Part shown: positions 9,357 to 19,190 of the stretch, piece after piece
Layout of the letters: every line of letters starts with the position of its first letter
Position numbering within the stretch: position 1 is the first letter of the stretch
Position numbers and translations under genes: made by a program
Assembly: GCA_015059405.1 (NCBI GenBank)
Contig: SVAL01000009.1
Span: 1-64,000 of the forward strand
Source of the DNA: Bacillota bacterium
GTDB taxonomy: Bacteria; Bacillota_I; Bacilli_A; RF39; UBA660
DNA length: 64,000 nucleotides
Reading direction: 5' to 3'
Notes under the pieces: model-generated
Seen by the model: the letters and a program-made list of their open reading frames with translations, nothing else
Database searches by the model: none
Told to the model about the DNA's origin: nothing

Positions 9357-10109
9357 TTATCTACTTCCTATCTTTAATACTTTTCCTTCTTTTGCCAAAA
9401 TAGTATTTTTAAAAATTGTCTTTACTTCTTTTTGATATAATTTTTTATTTATTTCAGGCCATGTATGAGTAATCATCAATTTTTTTACTTTGGCTTTTTT
9501 AGAAATTGTTCCTGCTTCAATAGTAGTTAAATGATTGTCTTCTTTCCATTTTTGGTTTTGTAAAAAAGTTGTTTCACAAATTAATAAGTCAGCATCTTTG
9601 GCAAACTTTTCTAAGGTGTTGTTTTTATATCCAGTATCTGATGAATAAACAATAGTATTTTTACTATCTTCAACCTTTACTGAATATGTTAATATTGGAT
9701 GAGGATTTCTTTTAAAAGATATTTTTACATCATCTTCAATTATATTTGTTTCATCATAAAAAATAAATTCAAAAAAGTGTTCATTAAGACTTTCTAAATA
9801 TGCTTTGTCACAACTTTCTTCTTTAGGGATATATACCTTTACTTTTTCTTTTAATAATCCTAATTTTTGATATACATATGTTGCATATCCTAAAGTTAAT
9901 AAATCTCCATAATGATCACGATGTAAATGACTTATGATTATTGTTAAATTATATAAATCATCAGGTAGTTTTAACTCTCTAGTTATACCATTTCCGCAGT
10001 CTAATAAAATTTTTTTATCACTGGTTTCTATTAAATAACCCGGACAATTATATTTACCTTTTTGATAAGGTGATACACTTCCTAAGACTTTTAATTTCAT
10101 GTTCATCAA
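9357..10109 (-). CDS. metallo-beta-lactamase-fold hydrolase
   Basis: 'IISHLHRDHYGDL', 'VYSSDTGY'; real start may be MKLKVLG (about 10100). Confidence 0.9.
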   Translation of the reverse strand: MMNMKLKVLGSVSPYQKGKYNCPGYLIETSDKKILLDCGNGITRELKLPDDLYNLTIIISHLHRDHYGDLLTLGYATYVYQKLGLLKEKVKVYIPKEESCDKAYLESLNEHFFEFIFYDETNIIEDDVKISFKRNPHPILTYSVKVEDSKNTIVYSSDTGYKNNTLEKFAKDADLLICETTFLQNQKWKEDNHLTTIEAGTISKKAKVKKLMITHTWPEINKKLYQKEVKTIFKNTILAKEGKVLKIGSR

Positions 10110-10620
10110 TTCCTTTACTATTATCTATTATAAAATTCATATCTTCTTTTTTATAATCTAAACCATTTTTATCTCTTGCGATAAAATGATCATAATCTAT
10201 ATTATCTCGTTTTAAAATGCGATTTAGGCGAATGTTAATATCGCTTTCTACTAATATTTTTACATCGCACATATGATAAAACTTGGTAAGAGGTAGCATC
10301 ATCCAATCGATAATTACAGGTTTAGTTGATGCAAGAATAAGTCTATCTAATTCTTTTTCAAGATATCTCCAAATTAATTCATTGTACTCATTCATTTTTT
10401 CTTTATCCGTATAAAGAATAATACCTAGTTTCTTTCGATTTATTTTTCCATTTTCTAAAACATCGTATTTTTTTGTGATTTCTTTTTTTAAATCTTCCAT
10501 TTCTAATAGATAATGATTTACTTTATCAACGTCTATTACTAAAAATTTATCTTCTTCATTTAATAATCTAGTAATTGTTGACTTACCACTACCTGTTTTA
10601 CCCATAATTCCTATTAACAT
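10054..10620 (-). CDS. coaE: dephospho-CoA kinase-like P-loop kinase
   Basis: 'MLIGIMGKTGSGKST' Walker A, 'VIDVDKVNH', CoaE-like 'RLNRILKRD...FIIDNSKG'. Confidence 0.8.
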   Translation of the reverse strand: MLIGIMGKTGSGKSTITRLLNEEDKFLVIDVDKVNHYLLEMEDLKKEITKKYDVLENGKINRKKLGIILYTDKEKMNEYNELIWRYLEKELDRLILASTKPVIIDWMMLPLTKFYHMCDVKILVESDINIRLNRILKRDNIDYDHFIARDKNGLDYKKEDMNFIIDNSKGIDEHEIKSLRKCITLSKR

Positions 10621-10708
10621 AATATCCTCTCCCTACTTGAATTATATTATAGTTTGTGTTATAAGTATAATATATATTACTTATATAAGTTATAAGAGGT
10701 GATTATAA

Positions 10709-11596
10709 TTGGAAAATATTAATTTTGAACTATATAAAGTATTTTATTTTGTTGCAAAAAACAAAAATTTATCTAAAGCAGCTAATGAATTATTTATTTC
10801 TCAACCAGCAGTTACTCAGTCAATAAAAAAATTAGAAGAAGAAATTGGATATAAACTTTTTTATCGTACTAAAAGTGGGATGAATTTAACTAAAGATGGA
10901 GAAATATTATATGAATTTTTGAAAAAGCCGATTGAAGCTTTAACTAGCGGAAAAAGATATTTACAAGATGAAGTTAACAATAACTCTATGACAATTAGAA
11001 TTGGTAGTGGTACTACGCTAATTAAACATTCTCTTCTACCTATACTAAAAGATTTTGAAAGAGATTTTCCTAATGTTAAATTTGAAATTGTTCAAGGAAT
11101 AACCAGTAGATTAATTGATATGCTTGATAATGATTTGTTGGATATCGTGCTTTTAAGTATAAATCATGAAAATAAAAATGATAAACGTGTATTAGTTATA
11201 GAAGAAGCACAAGATGTTTTTTGTTATAGAAAAGATGCCTTTGATTTTGAGAAAAAATCGTTTTCAATGGAAGAGTTAAATAGTTTACCTCTTCTACTTC
11301 AATCTAATGTATCTACTTCTAGAAAGTTTTTGGATGATTTAGCAAGTAAAAAGCATGTTGTCTTAGAAAGTCGATATGATCTTGCAAGTTATGGTTTAGT
11401 ACTGGATTTTGTAAAAGAAGGTTTAGGAGTTGGTTTTGTAAACTATAATCATGTTAAAGATGATATAAAGAAAGGTAATTTAGTTATTTTAAAAACTAAC
11501 TTTGATATTCCTACTCGTAAGATTGGTTTATGTATAAATAAAAAAATAACAGATGAATCTGTTATTAAAAGGTTTATAGAATATATAAAAAAATAA
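10709..11596 (+). CDS. LysR-family transcriptional regulator (TTG start)
   Basis: N-term HTH 'NLSKAANELFISQPAVTQSIKKLEEEIGYKLFYRT'; RBS AGAGGTGAT. Confidence 0.93.
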   Translation: MENINFELYKVFYFVAKNKNLSKAANELFISQPAVTQSIKKLEEEIGYKLFYRTKSGMNLTKDGEILYEFLKKPIEALTSGKRYLQDEVNNNSMTIRIGSGTTLIKHSLLPILKDFERDFPNVKFEIVQGITSRLIDMLDNDLLDIVLLSINHENKNDKRVLVIEEAQDVFCYRKDAFDFEKKSFSMEELNSLPLLLQSNVSTSRKFLDDLASKKHVVLESRYDLASYGLVLDFVKEGLGVGFVNYNHVKDDIKKGNLVILKTNFDIPTRKIGLCINKKITDESVIKRFIEYIKK

Positions 11597-11620
11597 AGAA
11601 CACAAGTGTGTTCTTTTTTA
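11595..11620 (+). terminator. rho-independent terminator of the LysR gene
   Basis: AAAGAACACAAGTGTGTTCTTTTTT. Confidence 0.85.
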
Positions 11621-12490
11621 TTAGAATAACATTGTTAATAGATTTATTACAAAACCACTAAATGCTCCTATAAAATATATTAAACCTAATATAAATAAGT
11701 TTTCTTTAATATTTTTATTTCCTCTAAATAATACTAATAATGCTACTCCACTTCCTGTTAATAATCCTGATATTACACTAGCTATTGAAATAACTTCACT
11801 TAGATATAATTCTGTTAAAATAACACTTGCTGCGCAGTTAGGAATTAATCCAACTAAACTTGAGATAAATGGACTAAACAAATTATCTTTTAAGAATAGA
11901 TTTTTAATAAGCTTATCTCCAAAAAATTCCATCATTAAGTTTAAGAAAAAAGTTACCAAAAATATAAATATTACAGTTTTTAATGTATGTTTTATTGAAG
12001 ATATAAATAAGTTTTCTTCTTCACAATGACAATCTTCATCATGGCAAATATCAAAATTTTCTTTAGTTTTTATTTTATTTTTTTTCTTATATTTTCTTAT
12101 AAAGAAATCAATAATAAAACCAGCAAGCATTCCAATTAAAAACTTAATAAATAGTAATTCCAATATTATACTTACATCAGCTTTTCTACTTATAAGAATT
12201 GGTAACATTTCATCACTAGTAGATAAATATATAGCTATTAAAGTACCAAGTGATACTATTCTTGTAATATATAAATTAGTTGCGACAACTGAAAATCCAC
12301 ATTGAGGAATTATTCCTAATATACTTCCCAATAATGGTCCAAGTCTTCCTGATTTTTCTATTATTTTTTTAGATTTGTTTGATAGTTTATGTTCAATAAA
12401 TTCTATTATTAAAAATGCAATAAATAGAAATGGGATTAATATGATTATTTCTTCAAGAGAATGTTTGAAACAATGGATTAATTCATGCAT
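11621..12490 (-). CDS. putative heavy-metal/arsenic efflux permease (ArsP_2-like)
   Basis: Two-repeat TM topology, 'GIIPQCGFSVVATNLY' and 'GLIPNCAASVILTELY', Cys/His-rich central loop. Confidence 0.8.
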   Translation of the reverse strand: MHELIHCFKHSLEEIIILIPFLFIAFLIIEFIEHKLSNKSKKIIEKSGRLGPLLGSILGIIPQCGFSVVATNLYITRIVSLGTLIAIYLSTSDEMLPILISRKADVSIILELLFIKFLIGMLAGFIIDFFIRKYKKKNKIKTKENFDICHDEDCHCEEENLFISSIKHTLKTVIFIFLVTFFLNLMMEFFGDKLIKNLFLKDNLFSPFISSLVGLIPNCAASVILTELYLSEVISIASVISGLLTGSGVALLVLFRGNKNIKENLFILGLIYFIGAFSGFVINLLTMLF

Positions 12491-12536
12491 TTTATCCCCT
12501 CCTTAAAAACGTATATAAATTATAACATTTCTTTTT

Positions 12537-13556
12537 TTATTCTTCAATATAATTATAACTAGATGCTCTAATTAGACGATTCATTATAGCTATACCTAAT
12601 CCTTCTTTTTTTACTCCTTCAATTATGATTAGGTCTGGTTCATAGATATCTGCTTCTCTTAATAAAGAAAATATATTATGTGATATTTCTTCTAATGTAG
12701 TTCCATAAGATAAATATTTATAGCAATTATATTTATTCTTATTTTTTGCATTTCCTATGATAAGTGTTTTTTCTTTGATATTAGAGTTTATTAATTTAAT
12801 TAGTAATTCTTCTTTATCTGAATATACTAAAATGCATTTATTATTTGGAGCATAATGTTTGTATTTCATACCTGGACTTTCTACAACACCTTCTGCTTTT
12901 TTAAATAAGTTATCGCTTAATTTACATATTCCTGTTATTTCAATAATGTCTTCTGGAGTAATTTTTCCTGGCCTTAAAATTGTTGGTATTCCATCAATAA
13001 CTTTTACAACAGTAGATTCAAGTCCAACACTTGTTTCTCCACCATCAATAATTATATCTACTTTATTTTGAAATTCTTCTTTAATATCTTCTACTTTTGT
13101 ACCACTTGGACGAGAAGATATATTAGCAGATGGTGCAGCAATTGGAAGATTTGTTGTTTTTATTAAGTCATGAGCAATTTTATTTGCTGGCATTCTAATA
13201 CCTACTGTATCTAAATTGGCACTTACGTTATCTGGAATAATATCTTTTTTCTTTAATATTAAAGTAAAAGGTCCTGGCATAAAAGCATCCATTAATTTTT
13301 GTTCTAATTTTGTTGGTTCTTCTACTAATTTCTCTAACATACTAAAGTCTGATATATGTACAATGAGTGGATTATCATTTGCTCTTCCTTTAGCAATAAA
13401 AATACTATCAACAGCATCTTCATCTAAGGCATTTGCACCAATTCCATAAACTGTTTCTGTTGGAAATATTACTAACTTACCATCTTTTATGCAATTTGCT
13501 GCTATATTTAATTCTTCTTCATTTATATCATTTTTAAAATTAAAAATCTTAGTCAT
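12537..13556 (-). CDS. sua5: L-threonylcarbamoyladenylate synthase (Sua5/YwlC family)
   Basis: 'GKLVIFPTETVYGIGANA', 'KGRANDNPLIVHI', 'PSANISSRPSGT', C-terminal Sua5 domain. Confidence 0.95.
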   Translation of the reverse strand: MTKIFNFKNDINEEELNIAANCIKDGKLVIFPTETVYGIGANALDEDAVDSIFIAKGRANDNPLIVHISDFSMLEKLVEEPTKLEQKLMDAFMPGPFTLILKKKDIIPDNVSANLDTVGIRMPANKIAHDLIKTTNLPIAAPSANISSRPSGTKVEDIKEEFQNKVDIIIDGGETSVGLESTVVKVIDGIPTILRPGKITPEDIIEITGICKLSDNLFKKAEGVVESPGMKYKHYAPNNKCILVYSDKEELLIKLINSNIKEKTLIIGNAKNKNKYNCYKYLSYGTTLEEISHNIFSLLREADIYEPDLIIIEGVKKEGLGIAIMNRLIRASSYNYIEE

Positions 13557-13612
13557 ATAAATCACCGAGGTTATTATAACACAAAATAAAAAAAATCTTT
13601 TAAAAAGATTTT

Positions 13613-13816
13613 TTATTTTGCTGGTTCATAGTGATAAAACAATAACATAATATTTACAAGTCCAGCTAACCCTACTAGTATATATATTATATTACTTATT
13701 AAATCCATATTACCAGTTATCATAGCTACTAGATTAAAATCAAGTAGTCCTATTAAACCCCAGTTAATCGCACCAATTACAGTAAGCACTAAGGCAATTT
13801 TTTGAATTGTTTCCAT
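13613..13816 (-). CDS. DUF378-like small membrane protein
   Basis: 'ALVLTVIGAINWGLIGLLDFNLVAMI'. Confidence 0.88.
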   Translation of the reverse strand: METIQKIALVLTVIGAINWGLIGLLDFNLVAMITGNMDLISNIIYILVGLAGLVNIMLLFYHYEPAK

Positions 13817-13857
13817 TTTCCTACCTCCTATTTATATCATTGGTAGAAAATAAAGTT

Positions 13858-14466
13858 TTATTCATTTTTTAAATATTTTTTTGTAATTGTTGTAAAAAAT
13901 ATAAGATATATAAATGACATTATAAATCCAGCTACTATGTCACTTATATAATGTACACCTAAGTATACTCTTGATAAACCTATTAATAATATTAATACAG
14001 ACAGGATTATATTTAATATTATTTTTATTTTTTTATTTAATTTACTTATACTAATTAAATATATAAAGTAACCATAAAATCCAAATGCTGCCATAGAATG
14101 ACCTGATGGGAAACTAAAACCTGATTCTTCTACTAAATGAAGAAATTCTGGTCTTGGTCGCATTACAATATGTTTTAATGTTTGATTTAACAATACTATA
14201 CCTAAAATATTACTAGTTATTAAAATTGGATATATTCTTTTTCTGAATAATAAGAAACACATAATAATACTACTTATTATTATAAATGTATCACCTAAAT
14301 TAGTTATTGCTTTTACTATATTAGTTAATTCATTACTTTTAATTTTTATAATAAAATTATATACTTTTGTATCAATGTTCATTGTTTTTTCTAATTTTAC
14401 TAATATTAATAGTATGATAAAACTAATAATTAATATACTTAATATTATTCTATGACTTTTTTTCAT
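13858..14466 (-). CDS. PAP2-family phosphatase
   Basis: 'KHIVMRPRPEF', 'SFPSGHSMAAFGFYGY', 'SRVYLGVHYISDIVAG'. Confidence 0.93.
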   Translation of the reverse strand: MKKSHRIILSILIISFIILLILVKLEKTMNIDTKVYNFIIKIKSNELTNIVKAITNLGDTFIIISSIIMCFLLFRKRIYPILITSNILGIVLLNQTLKHIVMRPRPEFLHLVEESGFSFPSGHSMAAFGFYGYFIYLISISKLNKKIKIILNIILSVLILLIGLSRVYLGVHYISDIVAGFIMSFIYLIFFTTITKKYLKNE

Positions 14467-14998
14467 TTTCTATTTCCTTTAAATAATCTAATATTTTACC
14501 TTCATGAACTAGTTTTAATCTTGGTATTTTAGCTATATCTTTTGGTCTTACAACAGAATAATCTTTATCAAATGTATGGATGTTAGAATCGCTTAATAAT
14601 TTAGCAATAAACTGGCTACATACAAAATGATGATTACGATGATACACTTTATGAAATTGAATATGTATTAGACCTTTTACATTATAGTGATATTCATTTT
14701 GACGATCTTGATATTTTTTTAATTCTTTTCTTAAATTTTTATATTCTTTTTTAGTTAATGGTAATTCATACATTTTAAAAACTGCATTTTTAAAGAAACT
14801 TGATATTAAATTCATATCTTCCATAACAAATCCACATGGAAACATCCATCTAGGATTTTTTCTTCCGAAACTATATACTTCTTTTAAATTCTCATCAAAA
14901 GCTATACTTACATGTATATATTTTTCACCACTCATCATACATAAGAATCTTGAAAAATATGTACCTGTAAATGAGAACATAATATAAACATTTTTCAC
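14450..14998 (-). CDS. YiiX-like permuted papain-fold protein (putative amidase/peptidase), GTG start
   Basis: 'KYIHVSIAFDENLKEVYSFGR' with later 'HHFVCSQFIAKLL' Cys; RBS AGGAGG 7 nt before GTG. Confidence 0.65.
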   Translation of the reverse strand: MKNVYIMFSFTGTYFSRFLCMMSGEKYIHVSIAFDENLKEVYSFGRKNPRWMFPCGFVMEDMNLISSFFKNAVFKMYELPLTKKEYKNLRKELKKYQDRQNEYHYNVKGLIHIQFHKVYHRNHHFVCSQFIAKLLSDSNIHTFDKDYSVVRPKDIAKIPRLKLVHEGKILDYLKEIENEKKS

Positions 14999-15009
14999 AT
15001 TTACACCTC

Positions 15010-15873
15010 CTAGTTGCATCTACTTCCACAATTACCACAGAAATTCCCGTTTATAGGACTTTTACAATTTGGACAAAATCTTTGATTATTTGGCGCATAA
15101 TTACCAAACGCATTATAAACAAAGTCTATTCTTTCTGGTTTATTAAAAATGTTTGTAGGGATATTTGATAGTCTTTTTACTTTAGATAATGCTGTACTAA
15201 ACATAATCACAACAAATACTATAAATAATAAGAATGAATATTCTAAATTAATCATTAATAAATAATCAAATAAGAAATGACAAATTGTAGGAATTATCAT
15301 ACTAAGCATTAAATATTTTTTACTTTTATCTTTAATACCATTGAAACTAGTTAATTTAGCTAATCCTAAATAATATCCCATTAATACACCAAAGAATGCA
15401 TGTCCAGGAACAGAAAATATCATTCTTCCAAAAGCAACTGAAAAAGCACTGGCAATTGATTCACTAGAGAAAACGTATAATAAGTTTTCAAATGTGGCAA
15501 AACCTAGTGATACAAATACACAATATACAATGGCATCATATACGTGATTAAATTCTTTATTTTTCCACGCGATTGAATAGATAAATACCCATTTTGAGAA
15601 TTCTTCTATTAAGGCAATTCCCACAAAAACATATAAAGCTAGAGACATAGGATCAAAACTAGTATAATATTCACTACCAAAGAAAGGTATGAGTTTAACT
15701 AAAATAGTAGATAAAGTTAAAGTTAAAAAAGCTGAACCTACTCCCGCTATTAATAATGATGCTAGTAATGATGTTGGTTCTTTTTCTAATTTATCATTTT
15801 TATAGATAAAAGTACCCAAAATAATTGTTGGTAAAACTGCTAATATAAAAAGGACATTTATCATAACTATCAC
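15010..15873 (-). CDS. PrsW-family intramembrane metalloprotease with C-terminal zinc ribbon
   Basis: 'IALIEEFSKWVF', 'FATFENLLY', 'PGHAFFGVLMGY'; C-term 'FCPNCKSPINGNFCGNCG'. Confidence 0.88.
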   Translation of the reverse strand: MIVMINVLFILAVLPTIILGTFIYKNDKLEKEPTSLLASLLIAGVGSAFLTLTLSTILVKLIPFFGSEYYTSFDPMSLALYVFVGIALIEEFSKWVFIYSIAWKNKEFNHVYDAIVYCVFVSLGFATFENLLYVFSSESIASAFSVAFGRMIFSVPGHAFFGVLMGYYLGLAKLTSFNGIKDKSKKYLMLSMIIPTICHFLFDYLLMINLEYSFLLFIVFVVIMFSTALSKVKRLSNIPTNIFNKPERIDFVYNAFGNYAPNNQRFCPNCKSPINGNFCGNCGSRCN

Positions 15874-15914
15874 CTATCTAATTATAACATTTCATAACAA
15901 TAAAAAAAAGCAAA

Positions 15915-16790
15915 TTATTTTTTGCTTTTTTTAGTTCCTATCTTTTCACCTAGTTTAACAACTGTCTCATATCCTGATTTAGTATTTTCTAATATATTCT
16001 TATTAATTTCTACTTTATCTTTTTCAATTAATAATACTATAGTAGATCCTCCAAAAAGAAACATACCTTTTTCTTCACCCTTAGAAAACTCATAAGTCTC
16101 ATGATAGTTTTTAATTCTTCCTATCATAGTAGCACCTACTTCAATATGAACAACATTACCAAAGTTTTCAGTATTTAAAATTGTATACTCACGTGAATTT
16201 TCTTTATATATATTGTATTGTTCTAGGGCAATTGGTCTTACTGTATATAAGACTCCTTTTATAAATGTATTTTCTTCTTTTTTACCATTATCTATATAAC
16301 AATAACGATGATAATCATCTACACATAATCTAAATATTAAACAATATCCACCTTTATATTTTTTAGATAACTCTTTATTTTTTAATAAATCTTCTACTTT
16401 ATAGTATGAATTTTTTATTGAGAAAATACTATTATCACTTATTTTGTAAGCAGTTAACTTAGAATCACATGGACTAATTAAACTCTTTTTATTCATGTCA
16501 ATTTTACGACATTCTTCTTTTATTTTTCTAGTAAAAAAATCATTGTATGAAACATATTTCTTATCTTCATATTCATTTAAATCAATATTATTTTTTTCTA
16601 TAAATCTTTTTATAGCAACAGTAGATACCTTAGTATCCATAAACCAACCAGCGATTTTAGAAACAGTTGGTCTTATTAATATTTTTAATATTAATCTTCC
16701 AAAGATACTATGATATAGAAAATTCATCATTTTACTATCATTTTCTTCTATTGCTATTTTACTTTCGTCTATCATCTCGTCATCAACCAT
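15915..16790 (-). CDS. psd: phosphatidylserine decarboxylase
   Basis: 'SYNDFFTRKIK', 'SPCDSK', 'DYHRYCYIDNG', self-cleavage region 'MFLFGGSTIVLLIEKDKV'. Confidence 0.92.
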   Translation of the reverse strand: MVDDEMIDESKIAIEENDSKMMNFLYHSIFGRLILKILIRPTVSKIAGWFMDTKVSTVAIKRFIEKNNIDLNEYEDKKYVSYNDFFTRKIKEECRKIDMNKKSLISPCDSKLTAYKISDNSIFSIKNSYYKVEDLLKNKELSKKYKGGYCLIFRLCVDDYHRYCYIDNGKKEENTFIKGVLYTVRPIALEQYNIYKENSREYTILNTENFGNVVHIEVGATMIGRIKNYHETYEFSKGEEKGMFLFGGSTIVLLIEKDKVEINKNILENTKSGYETVVKLGEKIGTKKSKK

Positions 16791-17392
16791 ATCAATAATG
16801 CTAATTCAATTACACCTGCAATTGTCATTAGTATCATACCTTTTAATTTAGGTTTTTTTACTTTAAATTTAAATAAGAACAAGAATGCAACTAATAGTAA
16901 CATACCACCATAAACAAGATGGAAATTAGTTGTAAATAAACTTTTGAATGCATATACAAGTGGGAATATTAAAGCATCAGTTGTAACTGGTAAGCCTAAG
17001 TATTCTTTTCTTGTTTCACTTGTTTTAGCTTGTCTTTTTTCTTCCATAACATTGAAGTATGCAAGTCTAATCAAAGCAGCTAATACAAATGTTGCCATAA
17101 TTATTTTACCCCACCACTCTGTTAAACCTAATGAATAACCAATAGCAGCTGGTAAAACACCAAAGGCAATTACATCACTTAATGAATCAATTTGTATACC
17201 AAATTTTTTCTCATCATCTGTTCTTTTCATAGTTTTAGCAACTTTACCATCAAACATATCACAAAATCCAGAAAGTAATAAGCAAAATACTGCCCAAAAT
17301 GTATGTCCTTCAAATGCAAATGTGATACCAAATATTGCTGAGAACAAACTCATATATGTAAGAATAACTGTATAATTATAAAAACCTAACAT
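16772..17392 (-). CDS. pssA: CDP-diacylglycerol--serine O-phosphatidyltransferase
   Basis: CDP-alcohol transferase motif 'CDMFDGKVAKTMKRTDDEKKFGIQIDSLSDVIAFG'. Confidence 0.93.
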   Translation of the reverse strand: MLGFYNYTVILTYMSLFSAIFGITFAFEGHTFWAVFCLLLSGFCDMFDGKVAKTMKRTDDEKKFGIQIDSLSDVIAFGVLPAAIGYSLGLTEWWGKIIMATFVLAALIRLAYFNVMEEKRQAKTSETRKEYLGLPVTTDALIFPLVYAFKSLFTTNFHLVYGGMLLLVAFLFLFKFKVKKPKLKGMILMTIAGVIELALLIWLMTR

Positions 17393-17503
17393 AATTCACC
17401 TCTAAATTTTTCAACTTTGTATCTTCTTAATTATACAATATATTTTAAAATATTAAAACAAAAATATAAGAATTAATTTTTTTAAATTTAAAAACTAATG
17501 AAA

Positions 17504-18151
17504 TTATCCTTCATTAGTTTTCTTTAAAATTAGGAATAATCCTACTACAATACCAATTATAATTAGCGCAATAATTATTTTAGCAGTAGTTGAAAACATA
17601 GTATCGCTACCAATTTTTATATTTTCTAATTCTGGTTTTATTATTTGAAATTTAATACCATCTTTTAATTTTTCTTCTTCTAAATTCCAAATATATTTAT
17701 TACCTTCTTTTTTATGAGAATTTTCAGTTGCTACCTTAGCGTCTGTTTCTAAAGTAAATGTACTATTTGTTAAATTGTCGCAAGTAAAATTTCCATACAA
17801 AGAAATATAATAAGAATTTTCTGATTCTTTATATGTATTTAATGTAAAACATTCTGAAACTGCTTTTAGTTTATTTAATTTAACATCTTTTAATTCATGT
17901 GTTAATGTTACATCAAATCTACTACTATCTTCTGATAAAACAAAATCTTCTTTTCCATCAACATCAGCTTTATAGCCATTTGTTTTAATGCTTTCGTATG
18001 TTGGATGTGCTTGATCTTCTTTTTCTCCTCTTATATTAACTATTTCTGTAAATGTATCATTTTCATATTTCAATGTATACTCTGCAGTACAACCAGATAA
18101 AGTTATTAAAGTAAAACTTAATATCAAGGCTAGTAAAATTTTCTTTTTCAT
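17504..18151 (-). CDS. hypothetical lipoprotein
   Basis: 'MKKKILLALILSFTLITLSGC' lipobox; C-terminal TM. Confidence 0.75.
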   Translation of the reverse strand: MKKKILLALILSFTLITLSGCTAEYTLKYENDTFTEIVNIRGEKEDQAHPTYESIKTNGYKADVDGKEDFVLSEDSSRFDVTLTHELKDVKLNKLKAVSECFTLNTYKESENSYYISLYGNFTCDNLTNSTFTLETDAKVATENSHKKEGNKYIWNLEEEKLKDGIKFQIIKPELENIKIGSDTMFSTTAKIIIALIIIGIVVGLFLILKKTNEG

Positions 18152-18155
18152 ATTA

Positions 18156-19139
18156 TTACTCCCATACACCATAACCAATGATATCTTTACTAGATAAGTA
18201 CATAGAACGATCCTTTACTGTATTAGAATAGTTACCATCAATTATTAATACTCTATCCCCTGATATACCTTTAACTAGACCTATGTGGTCACCACCATTT
18301 GGATTATTATCCCAGTCGAAGAAAATATAATCTCCCATTTTTGGAACATAATTTCCTCCATGACCTGCACTTCTTTCATAGCGTGTTCCATTAGTTCCAT
18401 TTTGAAAATAGCTCATATATCCGCCAACACCAGCTGTTTTTTTACCTACTTTTGTTGGATATACTCCAGCTTCATTTGATACCCACCAAACAAATGCTGC
18501 ACACCATGGATAATCATATCCTCCACTTCCATAACCAGGAATTGAACCAAATCCTCTTGTATATTTATTTGGTGAATCACCTGGTTTAGAATCAGCTTCT
18601 CTTTGAGCTATTGAAATTAATCTAGCAGCTAAAGCTGTTGATACTCCAGTTGATTCAGAACTTGCATTCTTAGCAGCTTCTTGTGCTTTTTTTTCATTTT
18701 CTTCACGGGCTGCTTCTCTTATTGCTTCATAAATTAATCTTTCTTTTTCTTCATTTTCTCTTTGTTCTTGTATTTTTGCTTTTTCTTGTGCTTTTTCTTC
18801 TTCACGTGCCGCTCTATATACTTGTATTGTTGTTTTTTGAGCATTTGACCAACATGCAGTTAATGAATAATTTATTGTACCAATTAATCCTAAAATAATA
18901 CTTACAAATGTTGGAATAAAGAATACTGTTACTGCTGCAATTGTTCTTTTTACTAACATAGAAGTTGCTTTTTTACTATTTTTAGGATCTGGGTTTAATA
19001 CAATTTTACTAACATCAATTGAACTCATAATTATTAATGCAATTGGTATAATAAAACAAATTATATCTATTAATAATTTAAGATATGATACTACTGATAA
19101 AAAATCTGGATTAGTACATACATCTAAAAAATATATCAT
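18156..19139 (-). CDS. membrane protein with N-terminal VirB2/TrbC-like hydrophobic hairpin, coiled coil and C-terminal CHAP amidase domain
   Basis: 'YPWCAAFVWWVSNEAGV' and 'GDHIGLVKGI' CHAP motifs; N-term two TMs. Confidence 0.82.
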   Translation of the reverse strand: MIYFLDVCTNPDFLSVVSYLKLLIDIICFIIPIALIIMSSIDVSKIVLNPDPKNSKKATSMLVKRTIAAVTVFFIPTFVSIILGLIGTINYSLTACWSNAQKTTIQVYRAAREEEKAQEKAKIQEQRENEEKERLIYEAIREAAREENEKKAQEAAKNASSESTGVSTALAARLISIAQREADSKPGDSPNKYTRGFGSIPGYGSGGYDYPWCAAFVWWVSNEAGVYPTKVGKKTAGVGGYMSYFQNGTNGTRYERSAGHGGNYVPKMGDYIFFDWDNNPNGGDHIGLVKGISGDRVLIIDGNYSNTVKDRSMYLSSKDIIGYGVWE

Positions 19140-19190
19140 ATTTACACCTCAGGTATATTATAATATATTTTTTTATTTATTAATAGCAAT

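Noticed and set aside
13216-13449. Plus ORF 77 aa and 12859..13071
   Set aside because: Antisense to the sua5 gene.
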